Positions 1 to 6,717 of a stretch of 42,875 nt of DNA are shown one piece after another. A program made the position numbers and the translations under genes. Under the pieces are notes generated by a model. The model did not search any database. It was not told where the DNA came from and saw only the letters and a program-made list of their open reading frames with translations. Source of the stretch: Leptolinea tardivitalis (GTDB taxonomy: Bacteria; Chloroflexota; Anaerolineae; Anaerolineales; Anaerolineaceae); contig NZ_BBYA01000013.1 of the NCBI RefSeq assembly GCF_001050275.1, positions 1 through 42,875 on the forward strand. The letters are read 5' to 3'. Each line of letters begins with the position of its first letter. The first letter of the stretch is position 1.

Positions 1-100
1 CCCGCTCGATCTGCATGGCGCTTTTATCTCCCCGTTTCAGCAATTCAAGCGCCTGGATCTTGAAATCCTCTGAATACTCCCTGTACTTCTTGTCTCTCAT
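1..100 (-). CDS. IS3 transposase OrfA, N-terminal part only (second copy)
   Basis: The first 33 codons of OrfA (MRDKKYREYSEDFKIQALEL...) read leftwards and run off the window. They are identical at base level to 988-1087. As in the complete copy, this would be the helix-turn-helix DNA-binding subunit of an IS3-type transposase. The copy may well be intact beyond the edge; nothing visible breaks it. Confidence 0.9.
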   Translation of the reverse strand, partial: MRDKKYREYSEDFKIQALELLKRGDKSAMQIER

Positions 101-171
101 CTCGTCTCTCCTGATCTTGTTAGTCTACTTGATCAGGACATTTTTCGTGTCTACTTTTTCGCTCGTTTCCA
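1..171 (-). mobile_element. IS3-family element, 5' end of a second copy (cut by window edge)
   Basis: These 171 bases are the exact reverse complement of the first 171 bases of the complete element at 917-2181, including the outer end TGGAAACGAGCG and the start of orfA (ATG complement at 98-100). The copy points leftwards and continues out of the window. Its outer flank (172-175, GTTG, read CAAC on the element's strand) does not match anything next to its own visible end but matches the flank of the other copy at 2182-2185. That is the signature of recombination between the two copies. Confidence 0.95.
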
Positions 172-534
172 GTTGGGCGCTTAGCTCCTCTCCCTTTGGG
201 GCAGGTTGTACGCTTAGCTCCTCTCCCTTTGGGGCAGGTTGTGCGCTTAGCTCCTCTTCCTTTGGGGCAGGTTGTGCGCTTACCGCCTCTCCCTTTGGGG
301 CAGGTTGAGCGTTTAACTCCTCTCCCTTTGGGGCAGGTCGTGCGCTTCACCCCTCTCCTTTTGGGGCAGGTTGAGCGCTTAACTCCTCTCCCTTTGGGGC
401 AGGTCGTGCGCTTAGCTCCTCTCCCTTTAAGGCAGGTCGTGCGCTTAGCTCCTCTCCCTTTGGGGCAGGTCGTGCGCTTACCACCTCTCCCTTTGGGGCA
501 GCTTGGGTGTTTAACTCCTCTCCCTTTGGGAGAG
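172..534. repeat. Tandem array of eleven 33-bp repeats
   Basis: Eleven contiguous 33-bp units start at 172 and every 33 bases after that, with no spacers. Each carries CTCCTCTCCCTTTGGGGCAG with a few substitutions. The last unit ends in a perfect hairpin (CCTCTCCC, TTT, GGGAGAGG); the others keep only part of the pairing. Because 33 is a multiple of three, the array is open in several frames (GQVVRLAPLPL on the plus strand), but I see no start signal or protein-like variation and treat it as non-coding. The same unit in opposite orientation resumes at 2182 beyond the IS element. Confidence 0.9.
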
Positions 535-601
535 GTTGGGAGAGGGCGTATAATTATTTCAATAGCCCCCAACCATAACCAAACCCAGGGAGGAAAACAC
601 C

Positions 602-916
602 ATGCCTGAGACCATTTATGGCCCGCATAACCCTCACCCGCTTTCAACCCGAAAAACCGAACTGGTGTGGGAAGGCAAATACGACGAATACGGCAACCGC
701 CGCGAGGTAGACCTGGCCGGCTCTGCCATGCCCTTGCAGAAAATTGAGACCGTGGACGAACCCAAACAGCGCGCCCTCGTGCAGGGCACCCTGTTTGACG
801 AGCAAAAAGCCCACCGCGATGACTTCCGCAACATGCTCATCTGGGGTGACAACAAACTGGTGATGGCCTCGCTGCTGCGGGATTATAAAGGCAAAATTGA
901 CCTGATCTACATTGAC
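602..916 (+). pseudogene. Site-specific DNA methyltransferase (type III Mod-like), 5' fragment interrupted by IS
   Basis: The 105 remaining codons begin MPETIYGPHNPHPL after a good ribosome site (GGGAGGAAAACACC) and end in ...KGKIDLIYID. In beta-class N4/N6 DNA methyltransferases this stretch, with NMLIWGDNKLVMASLL before it, is followed directly by the catalytic PPF/PPY of motif IV. Here the IS element starts at 917, immediately after the Asp codon, so the catalytic site, the AdoMet motif and the recognition domain are missing and the frame runs into IS sequence (WKRAKK, stop at 937). By family knowledge the intact protein would be several hundred residues and would methylate DNA, usually beside a Res nuclease. 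The missing 3' part is predicted just left of the window. Confidence 0.85.
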
Positions 917-987
917 TGGAAACGAGCGAAAAAGTAGACACGAAAAATGTCCTGATCAAGTAGACTAACAAGATCAGGAGAGACGAG

Positions 988-1296
988 ATGAGAGACAAGA
1001 AGTACAGGGAGTATTCAGAGGATTTCAAGATCCAGGCGCTTGAATTGCTGAAACGGGGAGATAAAAGCGCCATGCAGATCGAGCGGGAATTGGGAATAAC
1101 ACCTGGGATGCTGGTAAAGTGGCGTGACCGATATCAGATCATGGAGAGAGCAGGAGAACCTGCCCAAATTGTACCCAGTGATCTGGAAGCCGCGAAAGCA
1201 GAAATTCGCCGGTTACAGAAAGAACTATCCAACGCAGAGGAGGAAAGAGATATCCTAAAAAAAGCGATCAACATCTTCTCACGAAAAAGCCATTGA
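988..1296 (+). CDS. IS3-family transposase OrfA (helix-turn-helix subunit)
   Basis: This 102-aa protein has an N-terminal helix-turn-helix (YSEDFKIQALELLKRGDKSAMQIERELGI...VKWRDRYQ) and a C-terminal leucine-zipper-like coiled coil (EIRRLQKELSNAEEERDILKKA). This is the usual OrfA plan for binding the element's ends and for multimerising. RBS AGGAGAGACG lies upstream of the ATG. It overlaps orfB by 4 bases. A run of seven A at 1257-1263 followed by G is a canonical -1 frameshift site; the -1 frame is open from there into orfB, so a fused OrfAB transposase can be made. No damage is visible. Confidence 0.93.
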   Translation: MRDKKYREYSEDFKIQALELLKRGDKSAMQIERELGITPGMLVKWRDRYQIMERAGEPAQIVPSDLEAAKAEIRRLQKELSNAEEERDILKKAINIFSRKSH

Positions 1297-2153
1297 AGTA
1301 CGCCTTCATAGCGGCCCATGAGAAGATATTCTCCGTCAAACGAATGTGTAAAGTACTGGAAGTACATCGCAGCGGGTACTACGCCTGGAAACAGAGGCCC
1401 GAAAGTGCCAGATCGCGGGCCAATGCCGAATTACTGGAAAAGGTCAGAGAAGCTTTTCTATTCAGCCGGTACACCTATGGCAGTCAGCGGATACACAAGT
1501 ATTGGCTTCAAAAAGGGTACAACTATTCCCGTTTTCGGGTGGCACGGTTGATGAGAAAGGCCCATCTGATCCCATTGAAAGCCCGCAGGTGGCATCCACA
1601 GACCACCAAACAGCACTATGGCGACAGGATAGCCCCTAACATATTGAACCAGAAATTCCAGGCAACCAAACCTAATGAGAAATGGGTGGGTGACATCACC
1701 TATATCGACACGGCCGAAGGTTGGCTTTATCTGGCATCCATCATGGACCTGTACTCTCGCAAGATCGTGGGGTGGGCTATGGCAGACCGGATGAACACAC
1801 AACTGGTTGAGAAAGCCTGGAAAATGGCCGTGGTCAACCGGCATCCGCAGGTTGATTTACTGCATCATTCCGACCGCGGATGCCAGTACACGAGCGAAGC
1901 CTATTTGAAGTTGTTGGAAGCTGCGAAATGCCAGATCAGTATGAGCAGAACCGGGAATTGTTATGACAATGCGGCTATGGAGAGCTTTCATGCCACATTG
2001 AAAAGCGAATGTGCTTACCGGCAATTCTCATCCAGAGCCGAAGCTAAATCTACTATCTTCGAGTATATTGAGGTTTGGTACAATCGCCAAAGATTGCACT
2101 CTTCCCTGGGTTATCGTAGCCCAGCGGATTTCGAGCAAATTTCAGGACATTAA
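1293..2153 (+). CDS. IS3-family transposase OrfB (DDE/rve integrase domain)
   Basis: The 286-aa catalytic subunit starts at a TTG overlapping the orfA stop. An N-terminal HTH_21-like region (KRMCKVLEVHRSGYYAWKQRP...YGSQRIHKYW) precedes the retroviral-integrase-like core. The three acidic residues are visible in WVGDITYID, HHSDRGCQY and NAAMESFHATLK, and the C-terminal YIEVWYNRQRLHSSLGYRSPADFE motif is typical of the IS150/IS3 groups. Length is full for the family, so the element is probably active or recently so. Translation most likely also occurs as the OrfAB frameshift fusion, which is the functional transposase in this family. Confidence 0.95.
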   Translation: MKYAFIAAHEKIFSVKRMCKVLEVHRSGYYAWKQRPESARSRANAELLEKVREAFLFSRYTYGSQRIHKYWLQKGYNYSRFRVARLMRKAHLIPLKARRWHPQTTKQHYGDRIAPNILNQKFQATKPNEKWVGDITYIDTAEGWLYLASIMDLYSRKIVGWAMADRMNTQLVEKAWKMAVVNRHPQVDLLHHSDRGCQYTSEAYLKLLEAAKCQISMSRTGNCYDNAAMESFHATLKSECAYRQFSSRAEAKSTIFEYIEVWYNRQRLHSSLGYRSPADFEQISGH

Positions 2154-2181
2154 ATGTGTCCACTTTTTTTGACCTATTCCA

Positions 2182-2313
2182 CAACCTGCCCCAAAGGGAG
2201 AGGAGTTAAGCGCTCAATCTGCCCCAAAGGGAGAGGCGGTAAGCGCCCAACCTGCCCCAAATGGAGAGGAGCTAAGCGCTCAACCTGCCCCAAAGGGAGT
2301 GGGGTGAAGTCTC
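2182..2313. repeat. Four 33-bp repeats, continuation of the array in inverted orientation
   Basis: Four units begin CAACCTGCCCCAAAGGGAG at 2182, 2215, 2248 and 2281. They are the reverse complement of the units at 172-534. Further right the pattern decays (to about 2370) and ends before the promoter region of the 79-aa gene. The opposite orientation on the two sides of the IS shows that one uninterrupted array was split and part of it flipped. Confidence 0.88.
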
Positions 2314-2419
2314 TAGGTTCGCTCAACGGAAAAGGGATTTAGTCCACGGGTTCGCTCGAAGGGAGAGGTGTGTTAAATGTTCTATAATACTGGTACATCA
2401 TGAAAACACAGGAGCGAAT

Positions 2420-2659
2420 ATGAGAGAATCCATTAGAGAATTGGATGTCAAGAAAGATGAGGCGGGGAATATCACGTCGGTTGGCATCGTTTTTGGTCCG
2501 CATTATTTTGTGGAGGTGAAACAGGAAGGCAGCCGGGTCAAGTTTGTTCTGGGGGCTACGCATCATGGATTTGAGGTGGATGCTTCAGAGATCGGCCAAG
2601 GATTGGAAGAAATGATTTATGCCATTCGAGAGAAATTTCCTGAGACGGCGATTGATTGA
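2420..2659 (+). CDS. Conserved-looking hypothetical protein, 79 aa
   Basis: A small acidic soluble protein (MRESIRELDVKKDEAGNITSVGIVFGPHYFVEVKQEG...) with alternating beta-like segments and an amphipathic C-terminal helix (EIGQGLEEMIYAIREKFPE). I do not recognise a family. The start is supported by CAGGAGCGAAT just before the ATG, and the gene is followed by a strong intrinsic terminator at 2675. It stands alone as a monocistronic unit; the 33-bp repeat array lies directly upstream and could contribute to its promoter region. No signal peptide, membrane segment or cysteine pair is seen. Confidence 0.7.
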   Translation: MRESIRELDVKKDEAGNITSVGIVFGPHYFVEVKQEGSRVKFVLGATHHGFEVDASEIGQGLEEMIYAIREKFPETAID

Positions 2660-2674
2660 TTACACCCCCACCTG

Positions 2675-2701
2675 CCTCCCCCGATGGGGGAGGTTTTTTT
2701 T
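2675..2701 (+). terminator. Intrinsic terminator after the 79-aa gene
   Basis: A perfect 8-bp stem CCTCCCCC / GGGGGAGG with a GAT loop is followed by a run of T (2694-2702). It lies 16 bases after the stop codon. Confidence 0.9.
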
Positions 2702-2980
2702 TATTCCTACAGGTGGAGGAGGTTTTTTTTATTCCTACAGGTGGAGGAGGTTTTTTGGCTGACTGCCTATCTATGAGGGGGGTTTTAACAGGCTGGTTTT
2801 GATGAGCGGTACACATCAGTTGAGATCACTGTTATGGAATAGCTCGAATCATGTTCACCATATTGATCTGCCCATTACAAATTGATGTAGGGATATAAAA
2901 GATCCGTTATTTATCAGATTCACAGTGCAGCGATTTATTCACATTATGCCTCCCCCTCTGGGGGAGGTTGGTGGGGGCGT
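2702..2980. repeat. Gene-free stretch with two 28-bp direct repeats and a second stem-loop
   Basis: ATTCCTACAGGTGGAGGAGG plus its T-run occurs twice in tandem (2703-2730 and 2731-2756). The rest to about 2940 is AT-rich and I see no gene in it. At 2949-2967 the stem CCTCCCCC / GGGGGAGG recurs with a TCT loop. It is the same stem as the terminator at 2675 but lacks a T-run on either side, so it looks like a dispersed palindrome near the end of the EamA gene. Confidence 0.7.
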
Positions 2981-3952
2981 TTACACCCCCGCCGGCTCCG
3001 CCTCTGTCGCCGGTTCACGCTCAAATAACCGCATGATGGCCACCCCGCCCAGCACCAGCAGACTGCCTACGACCTGGATGCCGGTCATCCGCTCACCCAG
3101 AAGAAGGAAGGCAATAATGGCAGTGAATACCGGCTCCGTCGAAAGGATCAGGTTGGCCACACTGGAGGGCAGATACCCCAGGCTCACATTGTAGAGGCCG
3201 AAACCCGCCACCGTCGGCCCGGCGGCCAGCAGGAGCAGCACCCCCCACCCCGCCCAGGCATGACCCAGCCAGAACATGTCAGCCGGTTGACTGGCGGCCC
3301 CGGGCAGAGATTTTCCCAATAACAGGTTGAAAACCATCAGGAAGCTGGCAGCAAAGGCAAAAATGTAAAGGATGGTCGTCCAGGCGTTCAGGCCGCGGTT
3401 GGCGGCTTTACGTCCCATAAGGCTATACGCAGCGTAGGCCAGCCCGGAAATGATACCCGTGAAGATGGCCAGCAGGTTGCTCTGCCACACCGAGGGGTCA
3501 TATGCGCCCGCCACAAGCACGCAACCGCCCAGGCTTAAACACACGGCCAGCACTTTGATCCAGCCCAGAGTCTCCTTTAACAACCACCAGCCCAGCAGCG
3601 CCGTGAAAGCCGCCGATGAGTACACCAGCACAGTCGAAACGGCGGCACCGTTGAGCACCACCGAATTGGTCCACAGGGAATTGAAGATGGCCAGCACAAG
3701 TCCATATAAAAGGAAGTACAACAGGTCGCGTTTCTCCACGTGTAAGCTCGACGGCCGGGAGAGTCCGAGCACCGTCAGCAGGGTGAGTGCCACAAAACTG
3801 TCACGCCAGAACGCCAGGATCAGTGCCGGCAGATGGTAATTAACCGACAGGTGCCGAATGAGGATGGCGGTGGTGGATAAAATAATGGCGCTGATGAAGG
3901 CGATCAGGTAGCCGCGCGAGGTATGGTTTTGTGTTAATGGGTTGGTTGTCAT
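2981..3952 (-). CDS. EamA/DMT-family transporter
   Basis: A 323-aa membrane protein with about ten hydrophobic segments arranged as two EamA repeats (the first from GYLIAFISAIILSTTAILIRHL, the second from LLAIFTGIISGLAYAAYSLMGR). The second repeat ends with the family hallmark LSTEPVFTAIIAFLLLGERMTGIQVVGSLLVLGGV. Drug/metabolite transporters of this type move small metabolites or amino acids across the inner membrane; the substrate cannot be read from sequence. I start it at MTTNPLTQNH rather than the upstream TTG-rich extension, because the hydrophobic core begins about 13 residues later and the extension contains the neighbouring terminator. The gene stands alone. Confidence 0.85.
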   Translation of the reverse strand: MTTNPLTQNHTSRGYLIAFISAIILSTTAILIRHLSVNYHLPALILAFWRDSFVALTLLTVLGLSRPSSLHVEKRDLLYFLLYGLVLAIFNSLWTNSVVLNGAAVSTVLVYSSAAFTALLGWWLLKETLGWIKVLAVCLSLGGCVLVAGAYDPSVWQSNLLAIFTGIISGLAYAAYSLMGRKAANRGLNAWTTILYIFAFAASFLMVFNLLLGKSLPGAASQPADMFWLGHAWAGWGVLLLLAAGPTVAGFGLYNVSLGYLPSSVANLILSTEPVFTAIIAFLLLGERMTGIQVVGSLLVLGGVAIMRLFEREPATEAEPAGV

Positions 3953-3984
3953 GGGGATGAATTGTAACAAAGACTTATTCGTAT

Positions 3985-4020
3985 AAAAAAAGCTGCCCGA
4001 TTTTGATATCATCGGGCAGC
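3985..4020 (-). terminator. Intrinsic terminator of the DUF5679 gene
   Basis: Reading leftwards, GCTGCCCGAT and ATCGGGCAGC form a 10-bp stem around a 9-base loop, followed by seven T (the AAAAAAA at 3985-3991). It sits 17 bases after the DUF5679 stop codon and insulates that gene from the EamA gene. Confidence 0.9.
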
Positions 4021-4037
4021 CTCTTCCTTGCTACGTT

Positions 4038-4202
4038 CTATTTCTTTTCCTTCGGGAGGATCTTCATCACGGTGGTGCCGCAAACGGAGCATTTGCCTTT
4101 AACAGCATTGGCGCCATTTTTCAACACAGTCTTCTCAGCGTCTTTGATGAGCTGTTTGCTTTTGCATTTCAAGCAATACGACTCATATTTCTCGTCAGCC
4201 AT
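4038..4202 (-). CDS. DUF5679 small zinc-ribbon protein
   Basis: A 54-aa protein, MADEKYESYCLKCKSKQL...KGKCSVCGTTVMKILPKEKK. Two CxxC pairs (YCLKCK and KCSVCG) form a one-domain zinc ribbon matching the DUF5679 pattern common in Chloroflexota and Actinobacteria. The start is fixed by a strong ribosome site, GAAAGGAGATACCCC, just before the ATG; the longer reading frame upstream would bury that site. Function in the cell is unknown; such ribbons usually bind nucleic acid or protein partners. It is monocistronic with its own terminator. Confidence 0.85.
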   Translation of the reverse strand: MADEKYESYCLKCKSKQLIKDAEKTVLKNGANAVKGKCSVCGTTVMKILPKEKK

Positions 4203-4605
4203 GGGGTATCTCCTTTCTAAAGAGTTTTTGAATTGCAAGCACCGGATTTTACCTCAAAACCAGTGGTAATGCCCTGTTTCCACACTTTACATTCTTTCCT
4301 ATTGATCAGGAAAACCATAATCCATCAAGGTGAAAAATCCTGGTTCAACAGAATACGCATGAAAAACATCTTTCATATCCAAATCTATTCGCTCGCCTGT
4401 TTGCTTTCTCAGAATTTTGAATTATTAAACCTCGAGTAATAAGAAGTTCGACCTGTTGATCCAAAGAAAGCGGGGGTTTTGAATAGCTGGGCATTTTAAC
4501 AAAAATGACCCACCATGGTCCGCTTGCTGAAAACAGCAGAGGCGTAGTGGGTACTGTTAGACATATTATACTGAAAAATAAGGCGGTTGAACATAGTCAA
4601 TCCCC
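4203..4605. other. Gene-free stretch
   Basis: About 400 bases between the DUF5679 gene and the end of the replication operon. Short frames here lack ribosome sites and convincing composition. Apart from a 5-bp hairpin (TGCTG AAAA CAGCA near 4525) without a T-run I see nothing. The promoter of the DUF5679 gene must lie at the left edge, but I cannot pick a convincing -35/-10 pair. Confidence 0.5.
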
Positions 4606-5532
4606 CTACTCCTCGGTTTCGTCTTCAAATTCCGCCGGGTACCAGCGCTCGGCTTCCGGCAGGTTCAATACATCCTGATCTTCGGGCGTCAACGGATCAT
4701 CCATGCGGACCATCAGGGTGATGCCGGCCGTCCGCACACCGTTGGGCGTCATCATGCGTCGGACAGTGTACCGCAAAAAGTATTTTCGCACCAGTTCTCC
4801 TGCCAGTACATCCTTGACAGTGCGTACAGAAACATTGGCTTTGGCGGCGATCTCCGCCATGTCAGTTTCCACCCGATTGCGCAGCTCACCGGTTTTTGGA
4901 TTCCAGAAACACATGCTGCGGGCAGCTAAAATAACGGCCAGGGCAGAATGCCCGACAAGGGGCAGCCAGTGTTCAAAGAAATACAGTGTCAGAAACAGGC
5001 CGCGTTCGGGTTGGATAACCCGGGCGCGCTCGCTGCCATACGCCCTGGCCAGAAGGATCTTGCGTTCAGAGGGTTCTCCCTGAGTCCGTTCCCGCCTGGG
5101 TTCCCGGTCAACCGGTTTTGACGGCTCATCGTCGGAAGGCTGTACAGAAGGTTTTTCTTTACGCGGGGCCGGTTCGCCATCTTCTTCGTGGAAAAATTCA
5201 TTAACAACGGTGAACTTCAATCGTACCGGTGCTGTCAGCATGCCTTCAAGCATGTGAGTCACCCGGCTGCGCAGGCGGGCCTCCACCCAGTCACGTCCGT
5301 AGGTGTTACGCGCCCCTACAGTGAACACGCCGTCACGGTAGCTGACCGGTTTCAGCGGCTTCACCCAGGTTTCGAAGCTGGTTTTGTCCATCTCAGACTG
5401 GAGCTGACCGAGAATCATCTCCCAGGCGTCATCCATGGTTGATGACGGCAATGTATACGCTCGGGTTTGTACCAGTTGATCCATGGGGGTAGGATTTTTC
5501 TCCTGAAATAATGGGGCGATTTTTTCTTCCAT
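4606..5532 (-). CDS. Replication-initiator-like protein: DnaA domain I plus C-terminal winged-helix region
   Basis: 308 aa. Residues about 33-110 (AWEMILGQLQSEMDKTSF...) match the DnaA N-terminal domain, which in DnaA contacts the replicative helicase; note SFETWVKPLKP and the following beta-strand FTVGARNTYGRDWVEARL. A charged, proline-rich linker (about 115-160) leads to a C-terminal region (LFLTLYFFEHWLPLVGHSALAVILAARS...DMAEIAAKANVSVRTVKDVLAGELV) with a helix-turn-helix of the kind seen in plasmid and phage Rep proteins. The DnaA AAA+ and DnaA-box-binding domains are absent. It is the last gene of a minus-strand operon after an AAA ATPase gene and a small gene, 28 bases downstream of the latter. 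I infer a plasmid-type initiator; a regulator that borrowed the DnaA-N fold is the alternative. Confidence 0.75.
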   Translation of the reverse strand: MEEKIAPLFQEKNPTPMDQLVQTRAYTLPSSTMDDAWEMILGQLQSEMDKTSFETWVKPLKPVSYRDGVFTVGARNTYGRDWVEARLRSRVTHMLEGMLTAPVRLKFTVVNEFFHEEDGEPAPRKEKPSVQPSDDEPSKPVDREPRRERTQGEPSERKILLARAYGSERARVIQPERGLFLTLYFFEHWLPLVGHSALAVILAARSMCFWNPKTGELRNRVETDMAEIAAKANVSVRTVKDVLAGELVRKYFLRYTVRRMMTPNGVRTAGITLMVRMDDPLTPEDQDVLNLPEAERWYPAEFEDETEE

Positions 5533-5560
5533 TAATACCGGGGGTTATTGGAAGAAATTA

Positions 5561-5896
5561 TTACCCTCCCTCGACAAGATGTTCGATCAAATCCATCATG
5601 TTGTCAAAATTCTGTTCAGCCAGCCGGGAATACCGGGTGGAACAAATGCGCGCCAGAATACCCACGGTTTCACCGCTGGAGATTTTGCGTCCCAGCATTT
5701 CACTGAAGCGGTCTTGCCAGACCTTTAAATCGGCCGATTCGCCCTGTGAAAGGGTCATCCCGACTTTATACCGGGGTACTGGCGCCGGCGGACGTCCCAC
5801 CGGGCGGCTTTCCTGGGTTTGGTTGGAGCGGGCGTCATAGAGTTGCAGCCAGGCCGGGCGGCCGGCAGGCGGTGTAGGTGCAGTCTTTTTTTTCAA
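5561..5896 (-). CDS. Small AT-hook/RHH-like protein in the replication operon
   Basis: 111 aa, starting at a TTG that overlaps the ATPase stop by four bases, so the two are probably translationally coupled. The N-terminal third is proline- and arginine-rich with a GRP core resembling an AT-hook (ESRPVGRPPAPVPR). The rest (YKVGMTLSQGESADLKVWQDRFSEML... then SSGETVGILARI) has a strand-helix-helix outline compatible with a ribbon-helix-helix DNA-binding fold. This assignment is by pattern only. Eight consecutive A directly after the start codon could allow slippage. It sits between the AAA ATPase and the DnaA-N protein, suggesting a DNA-binding accessory in replication. Confidence 0.6.
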   Translation of the reverse strand: MKKKTAPTPPAGRPAWLQLYDARSNQTQESRPVGRPPAPVPRYKVGMTLSQGESADLKVWQDRFSEMLGRKISSGETVGILARICSTRYSRLAEQNFDNMMDLIEHLVEGG

Positions 5897-6717
5897 AGTT
5901 TCACCGCCTCTTCTGCGATAGCCAGGGTGATCATGCTTTCATTGCTCTGCAGGAGCAGGTCAATGGCGATGTTGCACAGGCGGATGATCTCCCGCGGCAC
6001 GCCTTGTGAGCTTTCATACAGCAATTCAAATGCATTGTCATGGATGAGCGGTGCATTGCGGCCGGCCACGTTCAGCCGGAAGAGCACCATCTGAAGGGCA
6101 CTACCCAGAGCCAGCGGTGAGAGGATGAGCCGGGCAAACACGCGCGCATTCACAGCCTTGTTCTGCTCAAAAAGACCGAGCATTTCATTTTGACCAAAGG
6201 CCAAAACCTGCGCCACTTTGGCATCATAGTCAAAGTTGTACAGGCGGTGGATCACTTCCAGAGCCGATGGGTCCATCAACTGGGCATCATCCAACAAAAT
6301 GACCACATTACGTTTGGCAATATAGGCATCGGCCATTTTGCGTTCGATGCTTTCCATCTGACGCTGGAAGGAACGCTGCGGGTCAACCCCCAGCGATGTA
6401 GAAATTTGCCGGGCGGCATCCATGCCCGATTTAAAGGCCGCGGTGTGGATGTAGCACACATCCATGTTGGGTTCAGCGGAATGGACATCATACAGGCGGC
6501 GGGCAAGAGAACTTTTCCCCATGCCCATGTCGCCGATCACCAGTCCAAGGCCGCGCCGGCGCGAGATAATATTCAGAAGTTGTTTGTAAACCGATAGATG
6601 TTCGGAACCGAGGTATAAATATCGCGGATCTGCAGAAAGTTTGAAGGGATCTTCTTTCAATCCCAGGCGTTCCAGGCGGGTCATACGCCATTCTGCATCG
6701 TTGAAGGCAAAGGTCAT
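5893..6717 (-). CDS. ExeA/TniB-like AAA ATPase, first gene of the replication-like operon
   Basis: 274 aa. Residues 1-40 (RLGLKEDPFKLSADPRYLYLGSEH) are the typical lead-in of ExeA/GspA and TniB/MuB-like ATPases. Walker A is GDMGMGKSS, Walker B is VVILLDDAQLM, and a C-terminal lid follows (SQGVPREIIRLCNIAIDLLLQS, the GxPRxI motif). The start at MTFAFNDAEW is set by AGGAGGAGGAAATTACC. No transposase or secretion genes accompany it. Instead it is followed, with a 4-base overlap, by a small DNA-binding-like gene and then the DnaA-domain-I protein. I infer that it supplies the ATPase step for helicase loading or strand opening that those two lack. Confidence 0.8.
   Translation of the reverse strand: MTFAFNDAEWRMTRLERLGLKEDPFKLSADPRYLYLGSEHLSVYKQLLNIISRRRGLGLVIGDMGMGKSSLARRLYDVHSAEPNMDVCYIHTAAFKSGMDAARQISTSLGVDPQRSFQRQMESIERKMADAYIAKRNVVILLDDAQLMDPSALEVIHRLYNFDYDAKVAQVLAFGQNEMLGLFEQNKAVNARVFARLILSPLALGSALQMVLFRLNVAGRNAPLIHDNAFELLYESSQGVPREIIRLCNIAIDLLLQSNESMITLAIAEEAVKL

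Larger units (their letters stand above)
917..2181 (+). mobile_element. Complete IS3-family insertion sequence, 1265 bp
   Basis: The element is bounded by imperfect inverted repeats of about 40 bp. The left end begins TGGAAACGAGCG and the right end, reverse-complemented, begins TGGAATAGGTCA; both continue through AAAAAGT(A/G)GACAC to ATGTCCTGA. It carries orfA and orfB with a slippery run between them, the classic IS3/IS150-group layout and size. The flanks do not form a target duplication: GAC lies on the left and CAA on the right. The right flank CAAC instead pairs with the flank of the inverted copy at 172-175, which explains the mismatch. Confidence 0.95.

Noticed and set aside
172-534. 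CRISPR array or a repetitive protein in the 33-bp repeats
   Set aside because: The units are contiguous without spacers, and frames are open on both strands merely because 33 is a multiple of three. No ribosome site or protein-like variation supports coding.
837-1073. 78-codon minus-strand frame over the IS left end
   Set aside because: It is antisense to orfA; the same frame appears at both IS copies only because the element is duplicated.
2420-2659. Antitoxin assignment for the 79-aa protein
   Set aside because: No toxin partner or DNA-binding motif is visible; it is left as hypothetical.
4233-4439. 68-codon plus-strand frame
   Set aside because: It has no ribosome site and unlikely composition, and it begins inside the leader of the DUF5679 gene.
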